DNA of 64,000 nt from Mesorhizobium muleiense (GTDB taxonomy: Bacteria; Pseudomonadota; Alphaproteobacteria; Rhizobiales; Rhizobiaceae). The position numbers were made by a program, and so were the translations under genes. Location of the stretch: positions 62,001 through 126,000 of the forward strand of contig NZ_FNEE01000014.1 in NCBI RefSeq assembly GCF_900099905.1, read 5' to 3'. The notes under the pieces are model-generated. The model was not told where the DNA came from, made no database searches, and saw nothing but the letters and a program-made list of their open reading frames with translations. Shown one piece after another: positions 52,721 to 62,784 of the stretch (positions are counted from its first letter, which is position 1; every line of letters starts with the position of its first letter).

Positions 52721-53830
52721 GTGAAAAAGAGACCCGCTGTTGTGCTGGGGGGCGTGCTGATCGCGATGTCAGGAGCGGCGGCATTTGCCATACTTGCCAT
52801 TCCTACGCAGGAAGCCTCCGCCGTAGGCGACCCGAGGCAGGAACCGCCGATCGTCAGACTGGTGACGGCAGCGCCGGTGACCGGATCCGAACGCGGCTTC
52901 ACCGGTATTATCGGAGCGAGGGTGCAGAGCGATCTCGGCTTTCGCGTCCCCGGCAAAATCGTGGAGCGGCTCGTGGATGTGGGTCAGGAGGTCAAAGCTG
53001 GTCAGCCACTGATGCGCATCGACGACACCGACCTTCGCCTCGCGCTCACGGCGAAGCGCAACGCCGTTGCCGCAGCGCGCGCAACAGTCGTTCAGACGGA
53101 ACCGGATGAACGGCGATACGCCAGTTTGCTCAGGGATGGATGGGTCCCCCGACAGCGCTACGAGCAGGCGAAGGCCGCGGTGGATACGGCCGAGGCGCAA
53201 CTCGCCGCCGCCGAAGCCGACGCACGGGTCGCCGAGAACGAAGCGATCTACGCGGTCCTGCTGGCGGACGCGGATGGAACGGTGGTCGAAACGCTTGGCG
53301 AGCCGGGACAGGTCATCTCCGCCGGCCAGACAGTGGTCCGGATCGCCAAGGCCGGCTCCCGCGAAGCGGTGGTCGCGCTTCCCGAAACGATCCGGCCGGC
53401 GATTGGGTCGGTGGCCGAGGCCAGCGTGTATGGCGGCGATGGGCGTCGTTATACGGCACATCTCCGGCAACTATCGAACTCCGCCGATGCCCAGACCCGT
53501 ACCTATGAGGCCCGTTATGTGCTCGACGGTGAGGCCGCGGCAGCACCGCTTGGCGCGACGGTAACCATTCGGCTTGCGGGCCAGGCACGCCAGCGGGAAG
53601 TCCAGGTGCCGCTGGGAGCCGTGCTCGATGACGGCGAGAAGACAGGCGTTTGGGTCCTGGACAGCGCCACCTCGACTGTAAAGTTTCAGCCCGTCAAGCT
53701 TGTTCGTGTGACCAGCGAAACCGCTGTGGTCTCCGGACTGAACTCCAGCAATCCGATTGTTTCGCTCGGCGCCCATCTCCTGCAGGAGGGCGCTCGCGTC
53801 AGGACCGCGTCCGAAAGCAGGGGCAAATGA
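52721..53830 (+). CDS. RND efflux periplasmic adaptor (HlyD/MFP family)
   Basis: A 369-residue membrane-fusion protein. An N-terminal hydrophobic segment (residues 5-26) is followed by GIIGARVQSDLGFRVPGKI and VDVGQEVKAGQPLMRID of the lipoyl half. A coiled-coil hairpin spans about residues 105-165, and a beta-barrel region follows. GTG 52721 is the start. Its TGA overlaps the pump ATG as ATGA. The substrate is not evident. Confidence 0.9.
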   Translation: MKKRPAVVLGGVLIAMSGAAAFAILAIPTQEASAVGDPRQEPPIVRLVTAAPVTGSERGFTGIIGARVQSDLGFRVPGKIVERLVDVGQEVKAGQPLMRIDDTDLRLALTAKRNAVAAARATVVQTEPDERRYASLLRDGWVPRQRYEQAKAAVDTAEAQLAAAEADARVAENEAIYAVLLADADGTVVETLGEPGQVISAGQTVVRIAKAGSREAVVALPETIRPAIGSVAEASVYGGDGRRYTAHLRQLSNSADAQTRTYEARYVLDGEAAAAPLGATVTIRLAGQARQREVQVPLGAVLDDGEKTGVWVLDSATSTVKFQPVKLVRVTSETAVVSGLNSSNPIVSLGAHLLQEGARVRTASESRGK

Positions 53831-56800
53831 TGATGAACCTAAATCTCTCCGCGATCGCCGTTCGTGAACGCGCCGTTACCCTGTTCTTCATCCTCCTGCT
53901 GGTGGCCGCCGGCGCCTACGCTTTCGTCATGCTCGGGCGGGCGGAGGACCCCAACTTCACCATCAAGACCCTGACGGTCACGACGGCATGGCCGGGCGCG
54001 ACGGCGCGCGAGATGCAGGACCTCGTCGCCGAACCGTTGGAGAAGCGGCTTCAGGAACTGACCTGGTACGACCGGGTCGAGACGACCACACGGCCGGGTT
54101 ACGCGTATATGATGGTCACGCTGAAGGACAGCACACCGCCATCTGTCGTGCAGGAGGAGTTCTACCAGGCCCGCAAGAAGCTTGGGGATGAAGCCCGCAA
54201 CCTGCCGTCCGGCGTCTTCGGGCCCTTCGTCAACGACGAATATTCGGATGTGAGCTTCGCCCTTTATGCGCTGAAGGCGAAGGGCATGCCGATGCGTGAG
54301 CTGGCGAGGCAGGCCGAGGCGATCCGCCAGGACCTCCTGCACGTGCCCGGCGTCAAGAAGATCAACATCCTCGGTGAACGTCCCGAACAGATATTCGTCG
54401 AATTTTCCTACGCCAAGCTGGCTACCCTCGGCGTATCGGCACAGGACATCGTCGCCGCCTTGCAGCGGCAGAACACCCTCACGCCGGCAGGCTCGATCGA
54501 CACAAAGGGGCCGCGGGTTTTCATCCGGGTCGACGGCGCTTATGACAGCGTTCAGGCGATCGCCGACACGCCGATTGCCGCCGCGGGGCGGACGCTGAAG
54601 CTCTCCGATATCGCCGAAGTCCGGCGCGGCTATGAAGATCCTCCCACATACCTCATCCGACGTCAGGGTGAGCCCACCATCATGCTCGCGGCTGTCATGC
54701 AGGAGGGCTGGGATGGTCTCGCGCTCGGCAAGGCGCTGGAGGACAGGACGGCGGCCATCGCACAGACGCTGCCGCTCGGGATGACGCTCGACAAGGTGAG
54801 CGACCAGGCCGTCAACATCACCTCGGCGGTTGACGAGTTCATGATGAAATTCGCGATGGCGCTCGGCGTGGTGCTGCTGATCGCCCTGATTAGCATGGGC
54901 TGGCGCGTCGGCATCGTCGTGGCGGCTGCCGTCCCCCTGACGCTAGCCGTCGTGTTCCTCATCATGCTGGAGACCGGCCGGTTCTTCGACCGCATCACGC
55001 TCGGCGCCCTCATCCTGGCGCTCGGTCTTCTCGTCGACGACGCCATCATTGCCATCGAGGTGATGGTGGTGAAGATGGAAGAAGGCATGGACCGCATCAA
55101 GGCGGCGGCCTATGCGTGGAGCCACACTGCGGCGCCGATGCTGTCCGGAACGCTCGTGACGATCGCCGGTTTCCTGCCGGTGGGCTTCGCGCGCTCGACC
55201 GCCGGCGAATACGCCGGCAACATCTTTTGGGTCGTAGGGTTCGCCCTCATCGTCTCCTGGATCGTCGCGGTGGTCTTCACACCTTACCTCGGCGTCAAGA
55301 TGCTGCCCGACATCAAACCGGTCGAAGGCGGTCACCAAGCGATTTACGACACGCCGAACTATCGGCGCTTGCGGCGGCTCATCACGTTTGCCGTGCGCCA
55401 CAAATTCGCAATCTCCGGTATCGTCGCTATCGCCTTCGTGCTTTCCGTTGTCGGCATGGGGTCTCTCAAACAGCAGTTCTTTCCGACATCCGACCGACCC
55501 GAAGTGCTGGTGGAGGTTCGCCTGCCGGAAGGCACCAGCATCGAGACGACGACCGCTACGGTCGAGAAACTCGAAGGCTGGCTGGACGACCAGGCCGAGG
55601 CCAAGATCGTCACGAGCTATGTCGGTCAGGGCGCACCCCGCTTCTTTTTCGCAATGGCGCCGGAGCTGCCTGATCCTGCCTTCGCCAAGATCGTCGTGCT
55701 GACCCCGGACGCCGAGGCGCGTGAGGTGTTGAAGCACCGCCTGCGCGAGGCGGTGGCAGAGGGGCTTGCACCCGAGGCCAATGTCCGCGTCACGCAACTC
55801 GTGTTCGGCCCCTACACGCCATTCCCGGTCGAGTTCCGGATTATCGGACCTGATCCCGCGCAACTCTACGGCATATCCGAGAAGGCCCTCGACATCATGC
55901 GGGGCGTCCCGGACGTGCGTCAGGCCAACCGCGATTGGGGCAATCGCACACCCGTGCTCCGCTTCGTCCCGGATCAGGATCGACTGAACCTCATCGGCCT
56001 GTCGCCGGCGGAAGTGGGCCAGCAACTCCAATTCTTGCTTACCGGCATCCCCGTTACGCAGGTTCGCGAGGACATCCGCAACGTCCCCATCGTCGCACGC
56101 AGCGCTGGCGGCGAGCGGCTGGATCCGACGCGTTTGGCGGATTTCTCCCTGATGAGCCGGGACGGTCGCCCGATTCCGCTCGACCAGATCGGCCATTCGG
56201 AAATCCGTCTGGAAGAGCCGATCCTGAAGCGTCGCGATCGCACGCCTGTCATCACGATCCGCTCGGATATCAACGAAGCGACTCAGCCTCCAGAGGTTTC
56301 CAAGGAGATCATGAAGGCCCTTCAGCCGCTGATCGCATCCCTTCCGGCCGGCTATCGCATCGAATTGGGCGGATCGATCGAGGAGGCTGAAAAGGCCAAC
56401 ACCGCGCTGGGCAAAGTCTTTCCGGCAATGATCGCCGCCATGCTGATCGTTATCATGCTGCAGGTGCGATCCTTCTCGACGATGGCCATGGTCATGCTGA
56501 CGGCGCCGCTTGGCCTTGTCGGCGTCGTGCCGATGCTGCTCACCTTCAACCAGCCCTTCGGATTCAACGCCATTCTGGGCATGATAGGACTGGCCGGCAT
56601 CCTGATGCGCAACACGCTGATCCTGACCGAACAGATCAAGGAGAACCGTGCTGCCGGGCTTGACGACTATCACGCCGTCATCGAGGCCACGGTGCAACGC
56701 ACCAGGCCGGTGATCCTCACGGCACTCGCCGCCGTGCTGGCCTTCATCCCGCTCACGCACTCCGTCTTCTGGGGATCGATGGCCTATACGCTGATCGGCG

Positions 56801-56952
56801 GCACGGCGGTCGGCACGGTGCTGATCCTGCTCTTCCTTCCCGCGCTCTATGCCGCATGGTTCGGCATCAAGCCGACTGCTGACGAGGTCCGTGAGGAACC
56901 ATCCGGCTCGACGAATGAATTGGAAAAGCAAACAGCAATTGCTGCTGAATAG
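53827..56952 (+). CDS. RND efflux pump permease (AcrB-type)
   Basis: A 1041-residue proton-driven inner-membrane pump with 12 expected membrane helices. It contains the first helix FFILLLVAAGAYAF, LGLLVDDAIIAIE with the paired Asp of the proton path, and the second-half helices MIAAMLIVIMLQV and LIGGTAVGTVLILLFLPAL. It follows the adaptor with overlap. No outer-membrane channel gene is adjacent; a TetR gene lies 142 bases downstream. Confidence 0.92.
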   Translation: MMMNLNLSAIAVRERAVTLFFILLLVAAGAYAFVMLGRAEDPNFTIKTLTVTTAWPGATAREMQDLVAEPLEKRLQELTWYDRVETTTRPGYAYMMVTLKDSTPPSVVQEEFYQARKKLGDEARNLPSGVFGPFVNDEYSDVSFALYALKAKGMPMRELARQAEAIRQDLLHVPGVKKINILGERPEQIFVEFSYAKLATLGVSAQDIVAALQRQNTLTPAGSIDTKGPRVFIRVDGAYDSVQAIADTPIAAAGRTLKLSDIAEVRRGYEDPPTYLIRRQGEPTIMLAAVMQEGWDGLALGKALEDRTAAIAQTLPLGMTLDKVSDQAVNITSAVDEFMMKFAMALGVVLLIALISMGWRVGIVVAAAVPLTLAVVFLIMLETGRFFDRITLGALILALGLLVDDAIIAIEVMVVKMEEGMDRIKAAAYAWSHTAAPMLSGTLVTIAGFLPVGFARSTAGEYAGNIFWVVGFALIVSWIVAVVFTPYLGVKMLPDIKPVEGGHQAIYDTPNYRRLRRLITFAVRHKFAISGIVAIAFVLSVVGMGSLKQQFFPTSDRPEVLVEVRLPEGTSIETTTATVEKLEGWLDDQAEAKIVTSYVGQGAPRFFFAMAPELPDPAFAKIVVLTPDAEAREVLKHRLREAVAEGLAPEANVRVTQLVFGPYTPFPVEFRIIGPDPAQLYGISEKALDIMRGVPDVRQANRDWGNRTPVLRFVPDQDRLNLIGLSPAEVGQQLQFLLTGIPVTQVREDIRNVPIVARSAGGERLDPTRLADFSLMSRDGRPIPLDQIGHSEIRLEEPILKRRDRTPVITIRSDINEATQPPEVSKEIMKALQPLIASLPAGYRIELGGSIEEAEKANTALGKVFPAMIAAMLIVIMLQVRSFSTMAMVMLTAPLGLVGVVPMLLTFNQPFGFNAILGMIGLAGILMRNTLILTEQIKENRAAGLDDYHAVIEATVQRTRPVILTALAAVLAFIPLTHSVFWGSMAYTLIGGTAVGTVLILLFLPALYAAWFGIKPTADEVREEPSGSTNELEKQTAIAAE

Positions 56953-57094
56953 GGTCCTGTTGTCGAGCAGGCGGACCAAGATTTCGCCGCTGGCTTTGCC
57001 TGAACATACGCAGGGCCAGTCGCACGACCTTACCGCTTGCAAATGATCGTTCAGGGCGAGCCCGGCAGATCCATCATCAGTTCTGGAGACATCG

Positions 57095-57709
57095 ATGAAT
57101 CATCCGGTTGGACCGCGAACGGATCCCGACGAGGTGCGGGCTCGCATCCTGGAGGTGGCAGAGGCGCATTTTCGCCGCATCGGCTACCATAAGACGTCGG
57201 TAGCCGACATCGCCTCCGAACTCGGCATGAGCCGGGCGAACGTCTACCGTTTCTTTTCCTCCAGGGATGCAATCAACGAATCCATTTGCAGGCAGGTCGT
57301 GAACGAGGTCGCGGACATCGCCGTTGCGATCGCACGCACCAACGTGCCGGCCTTGGAGAAACTCGACCGGCTCCTGACCGCCGTTCACCAGCACAACAAG
57401 ACGAAATTGATCAAGGAAAGAAGCATGCACGACTTGATCGTCGCCGCCCTGCGCGAGAATCGGGCGGTCATCAAGGCGCATGTCGAGCGAATGTTGGAAA
57501 TCCTTGAGGCGATCATTCGCGAGGGGACCGAGGCGGGCGAACTCAAGGTCGAGGACCCGGCAGAAGCGGCGCGTGCGGTCAACGCCGCGTTCACGCCGTT
57601 CTTCCACCCGATTCTGATCGAGCACTGCGTTCAACACGGCGAAGACACCGAAGCGGGCCTGCGCACGCAGATTCGCTTCGACCTGAAAGCTCTCGGCAAA
57701 TCGAACTAG
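57095..57709 (+). CDS. TetR family regulator (downstream of RND pump)
   Basis: 204 residues with an N-terminal helix-turn-helix (TSVADIASELGMSRANVYRFF, residues about 31-52, with recognition helix SRANVYRFF) and a helical ligand domain. It lies on the same strand just after the pump gene and may control it. ATG 57095 follows TCTGGAGAC. Confidence 0.88.
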   Translation: MNHPVGPRTDPDEVRARILEVAEAHFRRIGYHKTSVADIASELGMSRANVYRFFSSRDAINESICRQVVNEVADIAVAIARTNVPALEKLDRLLTAVHQHNKTKLIKERSMHDLIVAALRENRAVIKAHVERMLEILEAIIREGTEAGELKVEDPAEAARAVNAAFTPFFHPILIEHCVQHGEDTEAGLRTQIRFDLKALGKSN

Positions 57710-57752
57710 CCGCCCTGGCAGGTGGCTGTCAGCGACGCATTCCGCCCTCAAT

Positions 57753-58709
57753 TCAGGCGCGACCTCCAATGTTCGGTCCTTCGTGCGGATAGAGCTTGCC
57801 GAACAGGGGCAGGTACATCGCGCCCTTGCGCATCAGGAAATCGTGGAACGTCGCCATCGCCGGCGAGATCGCGTGATCGCTGCGCATCACCGAAAACCAT
57901 TGCCGGCGGATCGGCATGCCGACGACGTCGAGGATGACCAGCCGGCCGGCTTCGGTTTCGGCGGCGATGGTGTGGGCAGAGATGAAGGCAATGCCGAGCC
58001 CGGCCATCACCGCCTGCTTGATCGTCTCGTTCGAGCCCATCTCGACGCCGAGATCGTCGATGCGGCCGGGCACGTCGCTGAGGAATATTTCCAGCGAGAT
58101 GCGCGTGCCGGAGCCGGGCTCGCGGATGAGGAAATGCTCTTCGGCGATCCGCTCCTTGGATATCTCACGCACTGAGGCCAGCGGGTGGTCGGGCGGCGCG
58201 ATGATGACCAGCGGGTGATCACCGAAGACCGAGGCACGCACCGGGACTTCCCTCGCCGGGCGTCCCATCAGCGCGATGTCGATGTCGTGGTTCTTAAGAC
58301 TGTTGATGGTTTCGGCGCGGTTGCCGATGGCGAGCCGCATGTCAATGTCGGGATGTTCCTTCATGAAGCCGGCCATCAGCCGCGGCGCGAAATATTTGGC
58401 GGTGGAAACGACGCCGAGCCGCAAGCTGCCGATACGCACGCCCTTGATCGCATCCATCTCGTCTTCGAGCAGGCGAAGCCGCTCCTCGATCGCCTGCGCC
58501 GTCTCGACGAAGGCCAGACCTGCGGCAGTCGGACGCATGCCATCCGACGTCCGGTCGAACAAGGCCAGCTGGAACTCCTCCTCGACCTGCCGCAACTGGA
58601 TCGTCACCGCTGGAGGAGACAAGCCTAACACTTTGGCCGCGCTAACGATTTTTCCATGGCTGATGATGGCCTGAACGGTCTTGAATTGCTTGAGCGTGAG
58701 GTTTCTCAT
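57753..58709 (-). CDS. cbbR: LysR-type regulator CbbR
   Basis: A 318-residue LysR-family activator of the Calvin-cycle operon. The N-terminal helix-turn-helix (GKIVSAAKVLGLSPPAVTIQLRQ in part) and the substrate domain (RLGVVSTAKYFAPRLMAGF) match CbbR. It is divergent from cbbF, the usual arrangement, and faces inverted repeats at 58718-58761. Confidence 0.95.
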   Translation of the reverse strand: MRNLTLKQFKTVQAIISHGKIVSAAKVLGLSPPAVTIQLRQVEEEFQLALFDRTSDGMRPTAAGLAFVETAQAIEERLRLLEDEMDAIKGVRIGSLRLGVVSTAKYFAPRLMAGFMKEHPDIDMRLAIGNRAETINSLKNHDIDIALMGRPAREVPVRASVFGDHPLVIIAPPDHPLASVREISKERIAEEHFLIREPGSGTRISLEIFLSDVPGRIDDLGVEMGSNETIKQAVMAGLGIAFISAHTIAAETEAGRLVILDVVGMPIRRQWFSVMRSDHAISPAMATFHDFLMRKGAMYLPLFGKLYPHEGPNIGGRA

Positions 58710-58717
58710 GCGCCATA

Positions 58718-58761
58718 CTAAATTTTTTTTAGCACGAAAGTAAAGTTATTGAATTTTACTT
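58718..58761. promoter_or_regulatory. CbbR binding sites in the cbbR-cbbF gap
   Basis: Two AT-rich inverted repeats lie in the 120-base gap: CTAAA-N5-TTTAG (58718-58732) next to the cbbR start, and AAGTAAA-N10-TTTACTT (58738-58744 and 58755-58761). They fit the short-arm, T-N-A type sites bound by LysR proteins and stand out from the GC-rich surroundings. Confidence 0.68.
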
Positions 58762-58829
58762 ATCCATGGCAGTTTGTTCTCATTCCCCAATCCGGCCGGA
58801 GGAGTTTGCGGCTGGATCGGGAGGTTACG

Positions 58830-59876
58830 ATGCCAGCGGCAACGCTCGACGCATTTCTGAATTCCTATCTCGGCCCGCCCGACGAACTGCGTTCGGCAGT
58901 CGTCGCGACCGTCCGTCAGCTGACGCAGGCCGCAACCAAGGTCCGCAACACCATCAATCAGGGGGTGCTCGGCACCGCCTTTGCCGGGACCCGCAGCGCC
59001 AATGCCGACGGCGACATCCAGAAGGATCTCGACATCTTCGCCGACGACATCTTTCTCGACGCCATGCGCCACGCTCCGGTCGCGCTCTACGCCTCCGAGG
59101 AACTGGAGCAGCCGGTCCTGCTCGACAGCCAGGCGCCTCTCGCCATCGCCATCGACCCGCTCGACGGCTCTTCCAACATCGACACCAACGTGTCGATCGG
59201 AACGATCTTCTCGCTCCTCCCTGCAACTGGCGCGCCGGACGAAAATCCGGCCGCCTCTTTTTTGCAGCCGGGCGTGAAGCAGCTGGGCGCCGGTTTCTTC
59301 ATCTACGGGCCGCAGCTGGCACTGGTCCTGTCGCTCGGCAGCGGCACGCATGTCTTCGTTCTCTCGACCAGGCTCGGCACCTTCGTCCAGGCCTACGAGA
59401 GCCGGATCATCCCGCAGCGTACCCAGGAGTTCGCCATCAACGCCGCCAACTACCGGCATTGGGACGAGGCGGTGCGGCTCTACATCGACGACTGCCTCGA
59501 AGGCACTGAAGGCCCACGCGGAAAGGACTTCAACATGCGCTGGATCGCCTCCCTCGTCGCCGACTGCTACCGCATATTGATGCGCGGCGGCGTGTTCCTC
59601 TATCCAGGCGACAAGCGCAAGGGTTACCGCCAGGGACGGCTGCGCCTCGTCTATGAGGCCAACCCGATCGCCTATCTCATCGAACAGGCAGGCGGCGCCG
59701 CCACCGACACCATCACCCGCATCCTCGAAATCGAGCCCGAGGGCCTGCACCAGCGCGTGCCCGTGGTGTTCGGATCGGCGCGCGAGGTCGCGCGCATCAC
59801 CCGCTACCACACCGAGCCCAGCGCGATCGGCGAGCGTGCACCGCTGTTCAGCCGCCGCGGCCTGTTCAGGGCCTGA
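58830..59876 (+). CDS. cbbF: Fructose-1,6-bisphosphatase class I
   Basis: 348 residues. The metal and phosphate motif IAIDPLDGSSNIDTN, the early QKDLDIFADDIF with metal-binding acids, and the C-terminal GGAATDTITRILEIEP support CbbF. In the Calvin cycle it removes phosphate from fructose 1,6-bisphosphate and possibly sedoheptulose 1,7-bisphosphate. ATG 58830 follows GGGAGG. First gene of the cbb operon, divergent from cbbR. Confidence 0.95.
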   Translation: MPAATLDAFLNSYLGPPDELRSAVVATVRQLTQAATKVRNTINQGVLGTAFAGTRSANADGDIQKDLDIFADDIFLDAMRHAPVALYASEELEQPVLLDSQAPLAIAIDPLDGSSNIDTNVSIGTIFSLLPATGAPDENPAASFLQPGVKQLGAGFFIYGPQLALVLSLGSGTHVFVLSTRLGTFVQAYESRIIPQRTQEFAINAANYRHWDEAVRLYIDDCLEGTEGPRGKDFNMRWIASLVADCYRILMRGGVFLYPGDKRKGYRQGRLRLVYEANPIAYLIEQAGGAATDTITRILEIEPEGLHQRVPVVFGSAREVARITRYHTEPSAIGERAPLFSRRGLFRA

Positions 59877-59881
59877 GCATC

Positions 59882-60754
59882 ATGTCGGCAAAGCACCCCA
59901 TCATCACCATCACCGGGTCGTCAGGCGCCGGCACCACCTCGGTCAAGCGCATCTTCGAGCTGATCTTCCGGCGTGAGAACATCGACGCCGCCTTCATCGA
60001 AGGCGACGCCTTTCACCGCTACGACCGCGCCACGATGAAGGTCAAGGTGGCCGAGGAGGAGAAGGCCGGCAATCCGAACTTCACCCACTTCCATGCCGAG
60101 GCCAACGAGCTCGCAATCCTCGAAGAGGTGTTTGAGGAATATGGCCGCCGCGGAACCGGAAAGACCCGCACCTACATCCATGACGAGGATGAGGAGAAGC
60201 AGTACGGCACGCCGCCGGGACAATTTACCGAATGGCGCGAATTCCCGCCGAGCGACCTGCTCTTCTACGAGGGCCTGCATGGCTGCGTCGTCACCGACAA
60301 GATAGACCTGGCCAGGCATGCCGACCTCAGGATCGGCGTGGTGCCGGTCATCAATCTCGAATGGATCCAGAAGATCCATCGCGACCGGGCAACCCGCGGC
60401 TATTCCACCGAGGCGGTGATGGACGTCATCCTGCGCCGCATGCCGGACTATGTCCGCTACATCGTCCCGCAATTCTCGCAGACCGCCATCAACTTCCAGC
60501 GTGTGCCGATCGTCGACACGTCCAACCCGTTCATCGCGCGCTGGATCCCGACGCCCGACGAATCGATGCTGGTCATCCGCTTCGCCAATCCCCGCGGCAT
60601 CGATTTCCCCTACCTGCTTTCGATGATCCACGACTCGTTCATGTCGCGGCCGAATTCCATAGTGGTGCCAGGCAACAAGCTCGATCTTGCCATGCAGCTG
60701 ATCCTGACGCCGCTCATCCTGCAATTGATCGAACGCAAGAACCGTGTGTCGTGA
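59882..60754 (+). CDS. cbbP: Phosphoribulokinase
   Basis: 290 residues of proteobacterial (class I) phosphoribulokinase, which makes ribulose 1,5-bisphosphate from ribulose 5-phosphate. P-loop GSSGAGTTSVKR near residues 12-23; the acidic residue and substrate region IEGDAFHRYDR; LLFYEGLHGCVV. It begins 5 bases after the cbbF stop, within one operon. Confidence 0.96.
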   Translation: MSAKHPIITITGSSGAGTTSVKRIFELIFRRENIDAAFIEGDAFHRYDRATMKVKVAEEEKAGNPNFTHFHAEANELAILEEVFEEYGRRGTGKTRTYIHDEDEEKQYGTPPGQFTEWREFPPSDLLFYEGLHGCVVTDKIDLARHADLRIGVVPVINLEWIQKIHRDRATRGYSTEAVMDVILRRMPDYVRYIVPQFSQTAINFQRVPIVDTSNPFIARWIPTPDESMLVIRFANPRGIDFPYLLSMIHDSFMSRPNSIVVPGNKLDLAMQLILTPLILQLIERKNRVS

Positions 60755-60764
60755 GGAGGACGCC

Positions 60765-62771
60765 ATGAACAGCCAAGCAGCAGCCCTGAAGCCCGTCGCC
60801 GCCGTCTCGGAGCGCGACATGGCGAACGCCATTCGCGCACTGGCGATGGACAGCGTCCAAAAGGCCAATTCCGGTCATCCGGGCATGCCGATGGGCATGG
60901 CCGACGTTGCGACGGTGCTGTTCAGCCGCTTCATCAACATCGATCCGTCGGCGCCCAACTGGCCCGATCGCGACCGCTTCGTGCTTTCGGCCGGGCACGG
61001 CTCGATGCTGCAATATGCGCTGCACTACCTGCTCGGCTACGAAGACATGCCGATCGAGCAATTGCAGCGGTTTCGCCAGCTGGGCAGCCGCACCGCCGGA
61101 CATCCCGAATATGGCCATGCGCTTGGCATCGAGACGACGACCGGTCCGCTTGGACAAGGCATCTCGACCGCCGTCGGCATGGCGCTGGCCGAGCGCATGC
61201 TGGCTGCCCGCCACGGCGCCGATCTCGTCGATCATTTCACCTACGCGATCGCCGGCGACGGCTGCCTGCAGGAAGGCATCAGCCACGAGGCGATCGACCT
61301 TGCCGGTCACCTGAAGCTCGCCCGGCTGATCGTCTTCTGGGACGACAATGCGATCTCGATCGACGGACCGACGTCGCTGTCGACATCGATGGACCAGCCG
61401 GCACGGTTCGAAGCCGCCGGATGGCATGTGCAGTCGGTGGACGGCCACGACACGGAAGCCGTCGCTGCGGCAATCGAAGCGGCGCAGCAGTCGGACCGGC
61501 CGTCACTGATCGCCTGCCGAACGGTGATCGGCAAGGGCGCGCCCAATTTGGGCGGCTCGGAAAAGACGCACGGCGCGCCGCTGGGCGATGCCGAGATCGC
61601 CGCGACGCGCGAGAACATCGGCTGGGCCTGCGCGCCGTTCGAGGTGCCGGACGACATCCTGTTCGCCTGGCGCGAAATTGCCGAGCGCGGGCAAGCGGCG
61701 CGGCACGCCTGGGAGCAGCGGTTTGCCGCCTCGCCGCAGCGCCAGGCCTTCGAGAGTGCGGTCGCCGGCACCCTGCCCGACGCGGTCTTCGAAGCGCTCG
61801 GCGCTTTCCGCAAGGAGCATGTCGAAAAGGCGACCAAGGTCGCAACGCGAAAAGCCTCCGAAATGGCGCTCGGCGCCATCAACGCCGCAACCGAGCTGAC
61901 CGTCGGCGGCTCCGCAGACCTGACGCACTCGAACCTGACGATCACCAAGGGCATGGATCGCATAGCGCCTGGTGCCTATGCCGGCCGCTACATCCACTAC
62001 GGCATCCGCGAGCACGGCATGGCTGCGGCCATGAACGGCATCGCGCTGCATGGCGGCTTCGTGCCTTATGGCGGCACCTTCCTGTGCTTCGCCGACTATG
62101 CCCGCGGCGCGATGCGGCTCTCGGCGCTGATGGGCCAGCGCGTCATCTATGTGATGACCCATGATTCCATCGGTCTCGGCGAGGACGGCCCGACACATCA
62201 GCCGATCGAGCACCTGGCGATGCTGCGGGCGACGCCCAACCTCAACGTCTTCCGTCCGGCCGACATCATCGAAACGGCGGAGTGCTGGGAACTGGCGCTG
62301 AAGAGCAAGAACCGGCCGAGCGTGCTGGTGCTCTCGCGCCAGAACCTGCCGATGCTGCGCCAGGCACACAGCGACGAGAACCGGTCGAGCCAGGGCGCCT
62401 ACATCCTGCGCGAGCCGGCCGGACACCGCGCCGTGACGCTGATCGCCACCGGCTCGGAGGTCGAGATCGCCGTTGCCGCCGCCGAACGGCTGGAGACCGA
62501 GCACGGCATCGCCGCCGCCGTCGTCTCGATGCCGTGCTGGGAGCTGTTCGAGGAACAGGATGCCGACACCCGCAAGGCGGTCCTCGGCTCGGCGCCGCGC
62601 GTCGCCGTCGAAGCCGCAGCACGGCTCGGCTGGGACCGCTGGATCGGCGACACCGGTGCTTTCGTCGGCATGGCCGGTTTCGGCGCCAGCGCCCCTGCCC
62701 CGGATCTCTACCGGCATTTTGACATCACGCCCGAAGCCGTCGCCGCAGCGGCGCTGAAGCTCATCATCTAG
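60765..62771 (+). CDS. cbbT: Transketolase
   Basis: 668 residues, the usual transketolase length. Thiamine-diphosphate signature GDGCLQEGISHEA and DDNAISIDG in the first domain; the second domain has HDSIGLGEDGPTHQPIEHL. GAGGAGG precedes ATG 60765. It interconverts Calvin-cycle sugar phosphates and would also regenerate pentose phosphates for hxlA if that gene assimilates formaldehyde. Confidence 0.95.
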   Translation: MNSQAAALKPVAAVSERDMANAIRALAMDSVQKANSGHPGMPMGMADVATVLFSRFINIDPSAPNWPDRDRFVLSAGHGSMLQYALHYLLGYEDMPIEQLQRFRQLGSRTAGHPEYGHALGIETTTGPLGQGISTAVGMALAERMLAARHGADLVDHFTYAIAGDGCLQEGISHEAIDLAGHLKLARLIVFWDDNAISIDGPTSLSTSMDQPARFEAAGWHVQSVDGHDTEAVAAAIEAAQQSDRPSLIACRTVIGKGAPNLGGSEKTHGAPLGDAEIAATRENIGWACAPFEVPDDILFAWREIAERGQAARHAWEQRFAASPQRQAFESAVAGTLPDAVFEALGAFRKEHVEKATKVATRKASEMALGAINAATELTVGGSADLTHSNLTITKGMDRIAPGAYAGRYIHYGIREHGMAAAMNGIALHGGFVPYGGTFLCFADYARGAMRLSALMGQRVIYVMTHDSIGLGEDGPTHQPIEHLAMLRATPNLNVFRPADIIETAECWELALKSKNRPSVLVLSRQNLPMLRQAHSDENRSSQGAYILREPAGHRAVTLIATGSEVEIAVAAAERLETEHGIAAAVVSMPCWELFEEQDADTRKAVLGSAPRVAVEAAARLGWDRWIGDTGAFVGMAGFGASAPAPDLYRHFDITPEAVAAAALKLII

Positions 62772-62784
62772 GAAGGACCCCAAA

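Noticed and set aside
54943..57042. Open frame of about 700 codons antisense to the RND pump.
   Set aside because: Antisense shadow of a certain AcrB-type pump.
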